Source of the DNA: Odontesthes bonariensis
Lineage: Eukaryota; Chordata; Actinopteri; Atheriniformes; Atherinopsidae
Assembly (NCBI RefSeq): GCF_027942865.1
Contig: NC_134526.1
Coordinates: 6,761,284 to 6,825,283 of the forward strand
Length of the DNA: 64,000 bases
Reading direction: 5' to 3'
Part shown: positions 10,701 through 21,639 of the stretch, in pieces
Numbering within the stretch: position 1 is the stretch's first letter
Layout: every line of letters starts with the position of its first letter
Translations under genes and position numbers: made by a program
Notes under the pieces: generated by a model
Databases searched by the model: none
Seen by the model: only the letters and a program-made list of their open reading frames with translations
Told to the model about the DNA's origin: nothing

Positions 10701-13700
10701 CATAAAAAAGCAACGTCTAAATATAGTCCAACTATCACTGTTAATTGCAATCCCTCATAGGCAGAAGTATCAGATGAATGTATCAGATACATGTCCATCC
10801 CTTCCCATTTTCCCTCTAACACTGGAAAAAATGCCCCTCCAAAAATAAGTAAAAAAACAACAAATAAAAGACATTTTTGCTTGAAATAAGCCAAAAAAAT
10901 CTGCCAATAGAAATAGTGAAAATCGGCTTGTCGAGATTTCTTGAAATAAGATGTGATATTTAGGACTTTTGAGATAAAAGTGATCTCGAAATTAGCTTAA
11001 AAACCTCTTCAAATGAAAAAAAAAAGCTTTTTTCATGTGATATGTGACTCAAAACAAGATGTTTTCAAGACTTTTTCACTTAACAAGATATTCCAGATGT
11101 ATTGTATTAAAACAAGTCCCTATATCTGGCTGAAATGGTACTTGTTAGGCAATTGTGTCTTATATCGAGTGTAATGAGATACTCAATGAGACAAATATAC
11201 TTGGTAAGATTTAGATTTTTTTCCAGTGTATGGGGATAACTTTGCAGTATGGAAAGTGGAGAAGTGATTATAGTCACCAAAAACTATTTCCTGCACTTGT
11301 GAACAACAACTTTAACATTACAGGCTACAGAAATCTCTTAGATAGGCAGAAAAGGGGGAAAAAAGAAGGAAACCTTCCTCATCTGAGGCAAATAGTCAGT
11401 TACAAGCCGTTTGAAAGCCAGTAAAAAAACAACGCTACATGATAGATCCACACCAGGAAGCGTAACTCGGTGATAATGCTTGGAATCAAATGCTGCCTCG
11501 CTGTCTGACTCTATATTTCAGCCATGGTTTTTCTCTTAACTCCCCACAATTGGATTCGTGGCTACCTGAGGCGAGCGGATCAGAACCAGGACGGCAAGAT
11601 GAGCTACGACGAGGTCAAACAGCTTCTGCAGATGATCAACATTGACCTGAGTGAGCAGTACGCCCGCTCTTTATTCAAGGTCAGGGTCACGTGAAACCTG
11701 GATTTATGTCCTTATTATTAAGAATACCTGATTTCTGCAGGAGTGTAATAAAAAGCAGGGCAGTGCAAACACAGAAGTGTCAAGTTGGTTATGTCTAGTT
11801 AGTGTGGTATTACTTTCCCCTGACACCATGAAGTCCTGAGCCTGTGTTCAATTACAGACCCAGCAGCAAGCCAACCACCAGCTCCCCTCTCCTTCTTCAC
11901 CCCCCCTCATCTTCCCCACAACACACGAAGAGGCATTTGTTTCTTTATTGAGGGGGATTTTTTTTATTTGATTTATTTATTTATTTTTATTGCATAATTG
12001 AACGTAACATATACACAGGAAAATATTCCATCACAATAGGACAAAAGGTAGTTACAAAAATAAAAGATATTTCACCATTTTAAATTTGAAATCCATAAAC
12101 AAAATAAGTAAAAGAAAAAATTAATAATAATGAAAAATAAATAAATAATAATAAAAATAAAAGAAATAAGTAAAATAAAAGAGCTCGAGGTATATGAGGT
12201 TTGGATGCTGGTGTGTAAATTTAGTGCAATGAATATGTAATTTAGCAAATATTAAAAGAAGGTTGATGATATAAAATTTTCCTGGATTTCTTTCCTCATT
12301 TTGTGTCAGACCAAATAAAACGTGCTGGATGTTCAGTTTGTAATAGAAGTCAATTTTGTTGTTTACAAAATATATTTAGGTCAATCCAAAAGTCATGAGA
12401 ATAGGTGCAATCCCAAAATAAATGATGAATTATTGTTTCATCTACATTACCTACATTAAAGGAACAGTATGTGTCAATATTGATCTTGTATTTTACAAGA
12501 AGAGTCTTGACTGGGTAACATCTGTGGAGCAATTTAAATGTAACTTCTCGTACCTTATTTGTAATAAAAAAAATTCCTTGACAAGATCTTATTGAGGGGG
12601 ATCACTGCCTGCTATGTCCCACAAATCTGTCATAGCCGACGAGTTGGTTTACAGTTCCTCCACTTGCAGTTTCCAACCCCGACCCTCCTCACAGAGCTAT
12701 GTTTTTAAAGTGTGCACAGCTGTGTTGACTTACCATGAAAATGTTTTCCCCGGGGGGAATTTAAAGCACTCCCAAAACAAATCCATACTGCGTTTAATAT
12801 TTGGCTATTTCCCCGGCTGCGTGTGTTTGTTTGCGTATCTTTATTGACTCGTGCCCCTCCCTTGAATTCCAGCGGTGTGACAGATCTGGTGATGGCCGCC
12901 TAGATCACACGGAGACCGAGGAGTTCTGCAGGGAGCTGCTGCGGCGGCCTGAGCTGGATGCTGTCTTCAGACACTATTCGAGCAATGGTTGTGTGCTCTC
13001 CACTGCGGAGCTGCGCGACTTCCTGGGAGATCAGGGAGAAGACGCCTCCCTGAACCACGCTCAGACTCTGATACTCACGTATGAGCTCAACGACTGGGGT
13101 AAGTCCCCTATAAGCAGTCATTAAAGGACAGAAGAGGAGAATCTGTTGTATTTTCATATAAACACGATGTGAATGGGCTGTTACACTGGAAAAAATGCCC
13201 CTCCAAAAATAAGTTAAAAAAAAACAACAAATAAAAGACGTTTTTGCTTGAAATAAGCAAAAAAATCTGCCAATGGAACTAGTGAAAATCGGCTTGTCAA
13301 GATTTCTTGAAATAAAATGTGATATTTAGGACTTTTGAGATAAAAGTGATCTTGAAATTAGCTTAAAAACCTCTTCAAATGTAAAAAAAAGCTTGTTTCA
13401 TATGATATGTGACTCAAAAGAATTTGTTTTCAAGACTTTTTCATTTAACAAGATATTCCAGATGTATTGTCTTCCAACAAGTCCCTATATCTGGCTGAAA
13501 TAGTACTTGTTAGGCAGTTGTGTCTTATATTAAGTGTAATGAGATATTTTGACTAGAAATGAGACAAATATACTTGGTAAGACTTTGATTTTTTCCAGTG
13601 TACCTGATGATAAAGCAGTGATTTAGTCTATCACAGTAAACATGTTTGCCCCACTTTAACTCCAGGGCTCATTTTATTATCTCTCCTCACTGTGAATAAT

Positions 13701-16700
13701 AAAAAACAAAAGATAAGATACTGTATTAAAAGCATGAAAACAAGCCGGGAAACAGTTTCCTTAAAATGGACGCTGGATTTTAAAATAGAGGTTTGACGAC
13801 TGATGTGAAATTTGATGCAGGAACACCATAACAATGATAGATAACAGTTTGATGGAACGTTTATTGCAGCTCAGAGGAACCTATTTATGACTCAGAACGG
13901 TTTCACCATGTACATGCTGTCTCGGGAAAATGATATCCTCAACCCTGACCATGCCAGAGTCTACCAGGACATGAGTCGCCCTTTGGCGCACTACTTAATC
14001 TCCTCGTCCCACAACACTTACCTCACCAAAGACCAGGTGACCAGCGCCAGCAGCACTGAGCCGTACATCAGGTACGCAGACCGAGGAACGTCACCGAGCA
14101 GCTCATCTTAAACCACAAAGCGCACTGAAAACGCCCTACAAGATTTTCCTGTGTGTGTCACCGTCAGGGCTCTGAATCAGGGCTGTCGCTGCGTGGAGCT
14201 GGACTGCTGGGATGGAGATAAAGGTGAACCTGTCATCTACCACGGCCACACCCTAACCTCCAAAATTCCCTTCAAGGAGGTCATCGAAACCATCGCCCAG
14301 TATGCCTTCAAAGTACGAGACGCTGCCTTCCCCTAACAGTTCCTTCTCACTGACCTCCAGCTTTCAATCAGGTTCACTGTGTACAAAAATGTACTTTTGT
14401 GGGAATCTGCAGATCTTGGGGATTCCAAAAAACCAATGTTGCCACTTGCAACAGACACCTGTATGGCGGCCATTTTGGAATTTCAAAACGGGCGCCATAA
14501 AATACAGATTTTCAGCTACCTTGGCCTCTAAACAACCTAAAAACTCAATTTAACATATTTCAGTGTATTGCACTTCCTGTAATCGCATGCTTTGCATCTT
14601 GGTCGACACACTTAAGGATTACCCAGCTTAAAGGGATAGTTTGCCTCTTTTGACATGAAGCTGTGTGACATCCCATATTAGCAATATCATTTCTGAACAT
14701 CTTCTTACCCCCTGCTGCGTCCTGTGAGCAGAGTTCCAGCCTCGTTTTGGCGTTGATGAAGGTAGTCCGGCTAGTTGGCTGGGGTTTAAAAAATAAAGCG
14801 TCTTGCTTCTCAAAACAATATGCGTTCAAAAGAGTAATACATTTGCATCACAAAATCGTTCTCCAGGAAAAAGTCAGACCTCACGCCTCCTCCCATATAT
14901 CTTGAGAATGACAGCATACGTACAGAGGATAATCTCATTAGTGTCCAAGAGGGGAGAGAGGCCAAGCACTGCGCTGCATGTGCAACCCCATTGCCCCATT
15001 TTCTCTCCTTTCGTATCACTGCCTGCTGTGCAGACCGAAGTGCAGACCGAGCAGCAAACACCGTAACAGGTGCGGCTGTCGGCAGGCGGCAGCAGGCAGT
15101 GATACAAAGGGAGAGAAAATAGGGCCAAGCGATTGTGAGGTCTGACTTTTTCTTGGAGAACAATTTTGTGATGCAAATGTATTACTCTTTTGAACGCATA
15201 TTGTTTTGAGAAGCAAGACGCTTTATTTTTTAAGCCCCAGCCAACTAGCCGCACTACCTTCGTCAACGCCAAAACGAGGCTGGAACTCTGCTCACAGGAC
15301 GCAGCAGGGGGTAAGAAGATGTTCATAAATGATGTTGCTAATATGGGATGTCATAGAGCTTCATGTCAAAAGAGGCGAACTATCCCTTTAAGAGTTTCCC
15401 TGTGACTTTCCCTGCAGGCGTCCCCGTACCCTCTGATCCTGTCCTTGGAGAACCACTGTTCGGTGGAGCAGCAGGCTGTCATGGCCAAACACCTCCGCAC
15501 CATTCTGGGCAGGAAATTGCTCACCAAGCCTCTGAGTGACCTTCCACTGAAAGAGCTGCCTTCTCCTGAGGTGCCCGCACACTCACACACAAACAGCTGG
15601 GCCCTCTTTTAAAGTCCTCTGGGTTTGCTAATGAGGTCATTTGTTCCAATGAACTCCCTTGCAGGAGCTTAAGGGGCGTATTCTGGTAAAGGGGAAGAAG
15701 CACACTCCTCACCTGGCTGAGCTGAGCAAGAACGGAAGCTTTGCCAGCTTCTCTTCCAGCTCTGAGGATGAAACGGCGAGCAGCAACAAGAACACGCCCA
15801 AAAAGGATCCCGCAAAGGTAAAAACAGAGAGACTGGTTCAGTCTGAGATGCAGTTAGTGCAAGCATTTCATTTTGTTGAATGTTTCCTGTCCCAGGTGTG
15901 CTCCAAGCTGAGTCCCGAGCTGTCGGAGCTGGTGGTGTACTGCAGGAGTGTCCCCTTCCGAGGGTTCGAAAACCTGTCGAAAATATTACCAAATGAGATG
16001 TCTTCCTTCTCTGAAAGTGACGCTCTCAGGCTTATCAAAGACTCCGGTACAACAAAGGAAATAACTGCATCTATACAAAAGGAACCCATAGATTTCAGAA
16101 TTCAAGGCTTTTATGCAACTTGATGTTGCAACTTGAATGTGTCATCAGCCTCCAGTGTATCATCGCCTGCTGTTTTCTCTCTTTTCATTTGCAGGGAAGC
16201 TTTTTGTGAGACACAACAGCAGGCAGCTGAGCCGGATCTACCCCTCTGGCCAGCGCCTGCAATCATCCAACTATGATCCTCAGGAAATGTGGAACGGCGG
16301 CTGCCAGATGGGTTGGTACTCCACACTAGACGTTAGGATGCTGCTCAGATTGTAGCAAATTATGCCTGTTTGTGAGAAAAGAAAAGTGGTTAGTAAGCAC
16401 AAAAAAAAAAAGAACTGCCTCTCACTTCTGCAGATTCCTCCTGATGTTTCTGTTACTGACTCACTGCATGTGATGTCTGAGTTCTGTGGGGAACGGTTGT
16501 GTGTGGGCGTGTGCTGACTTGGCCGTGGTTCTGACTTTGCTCTCGTTGCTGTTCAGTGGCTCTGAACTTCCAGACACCTGGGGAGCAGATGGACCTCAAC
16601 CAGGGCCGCTTTCTCCCAAACGGCCGCTGCGGATACATCCTCAAACCCAGCTTCTTGTGCAGCTCTACATCCAGCTTTAATCCGGAGAACACGGGTGGAG

Positions 16701-19700
16701 GCCCTGGTCACACCCCCACCCAGCTGACTATTCGAGTGAGCTTTGACCTTCAATAACTCCAATACTGCAAGTCTATTGATTTCCAGGAAGAACGCTCTCT
16801 GTGTTTCCCTCTTTTTTTTTTACTTATTGCCATACTTAGGTGCTGTTTATCTATTTTGTTATTATTATAGTAATGTGTGTGATGGACAGTTATGTAATAC
16901 AACCTATTTCAATTTGAAGATGTTATCTGGTCCTTACCAGGTCTTAAAGGGGAACTGCGGTATTTTCAACATTAAGCCTCTTTTATGAGTCGTCTGCAAT
17001 GTTTTAGAACCCCCCCTCACCGCTTTTTTGATGTTTACTGCTGTCTCCGGTATTTGCCTAATTTTGATTCTTCTCAACCTGCTTCAGAACGGCAAGTCAT
17101 GTGCATGTCCAAAAAGGTCCGTAAAAGCACCATAAACGTCCGTTTTCAAAATAATCAACTCACCGGAGTGGTTACTGGTGTGCACTGGTAATCCATATCA
17201 AATTTCGTTGCGAAAAGTTGCTTCTGTCGTGTTTTATTTGACATTTTGTACTGGATGTTCATTGATATTACTCCGCCACTGCTAAGAAAATAGTTGGAGC
17301 ATGAACGAGCTGCCAAATAAAACACGACAGAAGCAACTTTTCGCCACGAAATTTGATATGGATTACCAGTGCACACCAGTAACCACTCCGGTGAGTTGAT
17401 TATTTTGAAAACGGACGTTTATGGTGCTTTTACGGACCTTTCTGGACATGCGCATGACTTGCCGTTCTGAAGCAGGTTGAGAAGAATCAAAATTAGGCAA
17501 ATACCGGAGACAGCAGTAAACATCAAAAAAGCGGTGAGGGGGGTTCTAAAACATTGCAGACGACTCATAAAAGAGGCTTAATGTTGAAAATACCGCAGTT
17601 ATCCTTTAAAATTAGGTAAAAACAATCTCAGATGAAGAACAACATGACATATTACAATGTGTTTGTCAGTATTGGTGGGTGAGAAGGACAGAGATGCGGA
17701 AATTCAAAAAGCAAACTAGATTTATTTTACAAAAACAAAGTAACAAACAAAAGGCGCGGCTGAGCCGGATAACAAAGAAACTTAAACTGTGGAATCAAAT
17801 GAAACATTAACAAGACTAGGAACAAAAACAACTTAGCATGGCATGGATAAATACATAACTTTGAAAGACTTGACGTGGCGTGACGTGGCGTGATGGTGCA
17901 TATGTATGGTGCATATGTATGGTGCATATGTATGGTGCATATGTATGGTGCATATGTATGGTGCATATGTATGGTGCATATGTACGGTGCATATGTACGG
18001 TGCATATGTATGGTGCATATGTATGGTGCATATGTATGGTGCATATGTATGGTGCATATGTATGGTGCATATGTATGGTGCATATGTACGGTGCATATGT
18101 ATGGTGCAAGGATCTCACAAAAACTGAAAGCAAACAGGGAACTTAAGTACTGTGGGGAACTGATGAGTGCAGCTGATGAGAATGAGTGCAGGTGTCGTGA
18201 ATGAAACTAATTGCAGGTAAACTAAAACATGGGAAAACTAAGAACTAAACTAAGACATGACTAAAACGTGATCTAAAACCAAACATGACCTAAAAACATA
18301 GTCCCATGACAGTGTTGTTATTCACCAGACAGAAACTAAGCCAAAATGCAGTCCATCCTCACTGCTTCCACGGGAATTAAGACTGTAAATGTATTTTATT
18401 TATACAGCCCTTTACAAAGAATCCTTACGGTGTACCAAAGTGCTTTACAGTGGGTAATAAATAAAAAGAGGAATAAGTAAAAACAAATAAAAACAATAAA
18501 GAAACAGTGAAAGCAATAAAATACAACAAAATCGAATAAGATAAAATAAGATAAAAGTGTCATCATACTACTGGGTATTAAAAGCAATCCTAAATAAAGT
18601 AAGTAAGTAGCAGCCGGGTACTTGCTTGATTATTTTATCATCAGTCAGTGTGAGCAGCTCTATAAAAGCAGAAGTTCTGCAGCATTCAGGTGTGTGTTAA
18701 CACGATGCCAAGGAGAAGCAGCTTTTGAGAAGCAGCTTTTGCTGCCCATCGACCTGGGAAGGGTTATGAGGCCATTTCCAAACTATCTGGAGTCCATCGT
18801 TCTACAGAGAGAAAGATTATTCACAGGTGGAAAACATTCAGGACAGCTGTCAATCTTCCCAGGAGTGGACGTCCTAGCAAGGTCACCCCAAGGTCAGAAA
18901 CCCAAGAGCTACATCTCAGACTCTGCAGGCCTCAGTTAGCATGTTAAAGGTTAAAGTTCATGACAGCACAGTTAGAAACAGACTGAACAAGTATGGCTGC
19001 AGGAGAAAGCCTCTTCTCTCTAAAAATAACATGGCAGCACAGCATAGGTTTGCAAAGCTGCATCTGAACAAACCACAAGACTTCTGGAACAATGTCCTTT
19101 GGACAGACCAGACCAAAGTGGAGATGTTTGCTCATAATGCACAGCAGCACGTTTGGAGGAAACCAAACACAGCATATCAGCTCGGCTGAAACTGGGTGAT
19201 ATAAGAGGACAGTGATCCAAACACAGCAGCAGATCTACGACAGAATGTGTGAAAAAGAAAAGAATCGAGGTGTTGCAACGGCTGGGTCAAAGTCCAGACT
19301 GAAATGCTGCGGTGGGACCTTGAGAGAGCTGTGCATAAACCGATGCTGCAAACCTCAATGAGCTGAAGCAGCGCTGTAAAAGAAGAGTGGGTCATAATTC
19401 CTCCACAAAGATGTGAGAGACTGATAACGTGAAACAGAAAAGGTTATATTTACCTCATTTCAAGACCTGGGAAGGACCGGATGCTTTTTTGTTTCTATAG
19501 TACATCCCTATACCAAAACCTCAGAACTGAAAGAGGGTGTACTTTCTTTTTCTCATGAGTGTACACACAAGGAGATATCTCTCTTTGCTAATTCCTGAAC
19601 GGATAAGAGAGGTTTCATGCTGCCGGGTTGTGAAGCCAAGGTTGGAGCTTTTTGAAATTGTGGGCTTTTTTTCGGGCTCCAGTTTGATTTTGTTGCATTT

Positions 19701-20554
19701 CTGTTCAGACTTTTTAAGCACAAACTGATTTATTTTGCCTTTTTTTCCCTTTTTTTTTTAGATCATATCTGCACAGCAGCTGCCGAAAATCAACACAGAT
19801 AAAGCGAGCTCCATTGTGGATCCACAAGTGTGGGTGGAAATTCATGGAGTGGCTATAGATAATGCCAGAGACAAAACCCAGCGCATCGACAACAACGGTA
19901 ACGCAGAGATTTCATTATTTCAAAATGAAATGACATCAATAAAGCATGAACCCTGTATCATTAGCTGCATGACAGTGAAACAGATTCATGTTTGATACAG
20001 TCACTGCTCCAAAATAACATCATGATTTAAAGATTTTTTTTAATCTCACAAAGACGTAAAGATGGGAGGAGACGAATAATATCAAGACAGACGTGTCTTT
20101 ATAGGTGCTTTAACCATTCAACACAGTTTGGATGATGTATTTATAGCTCTTGTGCGCCCTCTACAGGTTTCAACCCACGGTGGGACTGCACGCTGAGCTT
20201 CCAGCTGCAGGTCCCTGAACTGGCCCTGGTGCGCTTTGTAGTGGAGGACCACGACCACACTGCCAAAAATGACTTTGTGGGGCAGTTCACTTTGCCCTTC
20301 ACCAGCCTCCGCACAGGTGACCGGGAAGAATTCTGCCCACCAGGCAGTCATGTGTCAAATCAACCCTTTTGGCGTGTTGTTTGTAATGCGTGATTCCCTG
20401 TTTCCTCTCAGGTTATCGACACGTTCACCTGCTGAAGGCGGATGGTTCCAGTCTGTCCCCGGCTACGCTCTTCATCCACTTAAAAGTGAGCCGCAAAGGA
20501 ATCCCCGTCAAAAGCGTGTCAGAGCGTATGGTCGTCTCCAAACGCAAGGCGTGA
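4733..20554 (+). CDS. plcd3: Phospholipase C delta (PLCD3-like), exons 2-15, 5' partial
   Basis: Hydrolyses PI(4,5)P2 to IP3 and diacylglycerol at the plasma membrane. Exons read from frame and splice sites: 4733-4890, 10341-10569, 11550-11679, 12873-13098, 13870-14071, 14168-14312, 15418-15570, 15665-15817, 15896-16046, 16195-16311, 16557-16735, 19762-19897, 20167-20316, 20412-20554, about 757 residues. Domains in order: PH (exons 2-3, basic KVRSSRW strand), EF hands with canonical loops DQNQDG and DRSGDG (exons 4-5), X box with the catalytic set SSHNTYL, ELDCWDG, IYHGHT and LSLENHC, an acidic X/Y linker [10 protein letters not shown] box ([19 protein letters not shown]), and C2 ([17 protein letters not shown]). 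All expected catalytic residues are present. Diagnostic words such as VREGxQSE, EDGLxVW and [10 protein letters not shown] resemble mammalian PLCD3 more than PLCD1. Exon 1 with the start codon lies off the left edge. The intron after exon 3 looks U12-type. The fish a/b copy cannot be assigned here. Confidence 0.93.
6040..6451 (-). mobile_element. CACTGG-ended MITE, copy 1 (TA target)
   Basis: About 410 bp, bounded by CACTGGAAAAAA and TTTTTTTCCAGTG with TA on both sides (6038-6039, 6452-6453). Inverted relative to the other copies in this window. The original target reads GCAGTACTGC. TA duplication suggests Tc1/mariner mobilisation. Confidence 0.8.
8090..9305 (-). pseudogene. L2-clade reverse transcriptase fossil
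   Basis: Minus-strand frame 9261-8269 (330 codons) contains the RT order [52 protein letters not shown] and the catalytic FADDTQLY. It lacks the upstream endonuclease. After NSDKTELL the sequence jumps to the later thumb/C-terminal region in a shifted frame, so it has an internal deletion plus frameshift. Inactive, 5'-truncated copy. Confidence 0.85.
9318..9399. repeat. Solo terminal arm of a long-TIR element
   Basis: Nearly identical to the right arm at 46363-46440 (GTCTGATTTTGATGCTGTAA onward to CTTCCATACA). The partner arm is missing here. Confidence 0.65.
10570..11549 (+). other. plcd3: U12-type (minor spliceosome) intron in plcd3
   Basis: The 5' end reads ATATCCTG (10570-10577), a 7/8 match to the U12 donor ATATCCTT. 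The 3' end has TCTCTTAAC (11532-11540), resembling the U12 branch site, 10 nt before the exon. Frame and homology (residues D-H-W-I at the junction, as in PLCD3) require the intron to end in AA at 11548-11549. No GT donor is available at this point; reading through reaches a stop at once. The intron also hosts a 409-bp CACTGG element. Confidence 0.7.
10820..11228 (+). mobile_element. CACTGG-ended MITE, copy 2
   Basis: Same family as copy 1, opposite orientation, inside the U12-type intron of plcd3. Right flank TA is kept; the left flank now reads AA. Confidence 0.8.
11959..12588 (-). mobile_element. L1-type LINE 3' fragment with 14-bp target duplication
   Basis: Flanked by TTATTGAGGGGGAT at 11945-11958 and 12589-12602. 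The T-rich left end is the poly(A) tail of a minus-strand insertion. Minus-strand frame 12532-12350 reads [15 protein letters not shown] and [14 protein letters not shown], the C-terminal region of vertebrate L1 ORF2. 5'-truncated. Confidence 0.85.
13184..13600 (+). mobile_element. CACTGG-ended MITE, copy 3 (TA target)
   Basis: Full-length copy with TA on both sides (13182-13183, 13601-13602), in plcd3 intron 5. Confidence 0.8.
14628..15391. mobile_element. TTAA foldback element, copy 1
   Basis: Ends TTAAAGGGATAGTTTGCC and GGCGAACTATCCCTTTAA, with TTAA at both edges. The two halves are inverted copies of about 300 bp each around a short centre, so the RNA could form a long hairpin. It fills most of the plcd3 intron between exons 7 and 8. 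piggyBac-like target. Confidence 0.8.
16944..17609. mobile_element. TTAA foldback element with ~290-bp arms
   Basis: Left arm 16944 to about 17236 and right arm about 17312-17609 are near-perfect reverse complements (start TTAAAGGGGAACTGCGGT, end ACCGCAGTTATCCTTTAA), with about 75 bp between. TTAA at both edges. A different family from the 14628 element. In plcd3 intron 12. Confidence 0.85.
17894..18108. repeat. 13-bp minisatellite, ~16.5 copies
   Basis: Unit TGGTGCATATGTA, with a few C variants (GTACGG) near units 8-9 and 15. The unit has no stop in any frame on either strand, and 13 is not a multiple of three, so false frames open in all six. Just upstream a TGACGTGGCG unit is repeated. 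In plcd3 intron 12. Confidence 0.95.
18385..18600 (-). repeat. L2-type LINE 3' tail
   Basis: Minus-strand 3' end with the tail GTACCAAAGTGCTTTACAG and A-rich, repeated AATAAAA sequence; near-identical to 36353-36540 and the end of 56375-57172. Confidence 0.75.
18640..19505 (+). pseudogene. Tc1-like transposase fossil
   Basis: The frame 18941-19189 encodes [50 protein letters not shown], typical of fish Tc1-like transposase (HTH then the DDE domain start, here D in WTDQTK). Upstream and downstream parts (for example [11 protein letters not shown]-like sequence near 19265) survive with frameshifts. Inactive. Confidence 0.85.
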
Positions 20555-21615
20555 AATGGGTCTGAACCAGACAACAAACGGCTTTTTTAAGAAGAAGCTC
20601 TGAATGTGAAGAGACTGCTGGCTGTTGCTGCTCTTACGAGTCCAAACCTCAAGTGGTCCGATTTCTACTCCGCCATTTCCCAACGGCAGAAAGAAGATGG
20701 TGTTTATCAGAGATGAAGAGGAGCGCTGTGGAGTGTCTGCTGAGAGCTCTGGGAACTGGAGATGGAGGCTCACGAAACACACTTATAAAGATAGACTGTA
20801 AAAGGTTTTGTTTTAACTCTTAGAAACCCCCATATAAGGAGGAAAATGCATTTTTCACCGTGTTGTATTATCGATTTGAGAAATACTTAAACATTTTTTT
20901 ATATTTAACTACTTGCCTTTTAACTTAAAACATGAGGGTAGTTTAACAAAAAAAAAAATAACACTGACTTTAACTAACATAGGTGCTACGAAAAACCAGC
21001 AAAACCAGCTGGTAAATTGGATATATGTCATTGTTTTTGTGATTATCATTTTATCACTGGTGTCATACAGATGATTATGTGTCATCAAGGAGTTTATTCA
21101 GTCAGTCCTAACTTATACATCTGCTACTTTGGCACAAGACAGTAAATTGTACGTTTCTTCAACTTACAAATGCACTTAATATATATATAGATAGTATTTA
21201 TATGCAGATAATTTGTATTTAAGCCATATTTCCCCCCGCATCATTTCACCTGTGTTCAAATAACGCACCGTGTCAAATTTAGTTTAACTTTGCATGTAGA
21301 CCCCTTTTCCTCGTATCTACTGACAACCTCGTTTTATGTTTTGTTCCCAATTTTTGCCCACTCACTCGGAAAATTGTGCTTAAACACTAACAGCAGCTGT
21401 CTTACACAATCAGCAATTACTGCAGGCAACAACAAGCACTTCACTGATACTAAAATGTCCCAGTAATGGCAGGAATGCTCAGTTTGCTGTAATTACGGTT
21501 TATATAGTGACGGGGGTTTTCAGTGGGTCCTAATGTGGTGAATGAACTAAGACTTTGCTGTGCTACGGTTTTAACCCATGTAGTCTGAATGTGAGCTTAG
21601 CCTTATGTGCACAAG

Positions 21616-21621
21616 AATAAA
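21616..21621 (+). terminator. plcd3: Poly(A) signal AATAAA, plcd3
   Basis: AATAAA about 1.06 kb downstream of the plcd3 stop codon, followed by a T/GT-rich stretch (21660-21710). It is a reasonable 3' end for the transcript; 20555-21640 would be the 3' UTR. Confidence 0.45.
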
Positions 21622-21639
21622 TGCGGCTTTTATAAAGTA

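Noticed and set aside
17727-18204. Long open frames on both strands encoding repeats such as [13 protein letters not shown] and [11 protein letters not shown]
   Set aside because: They come from a 13-bp tandem repeat that lacks stops in every frame; not genes.
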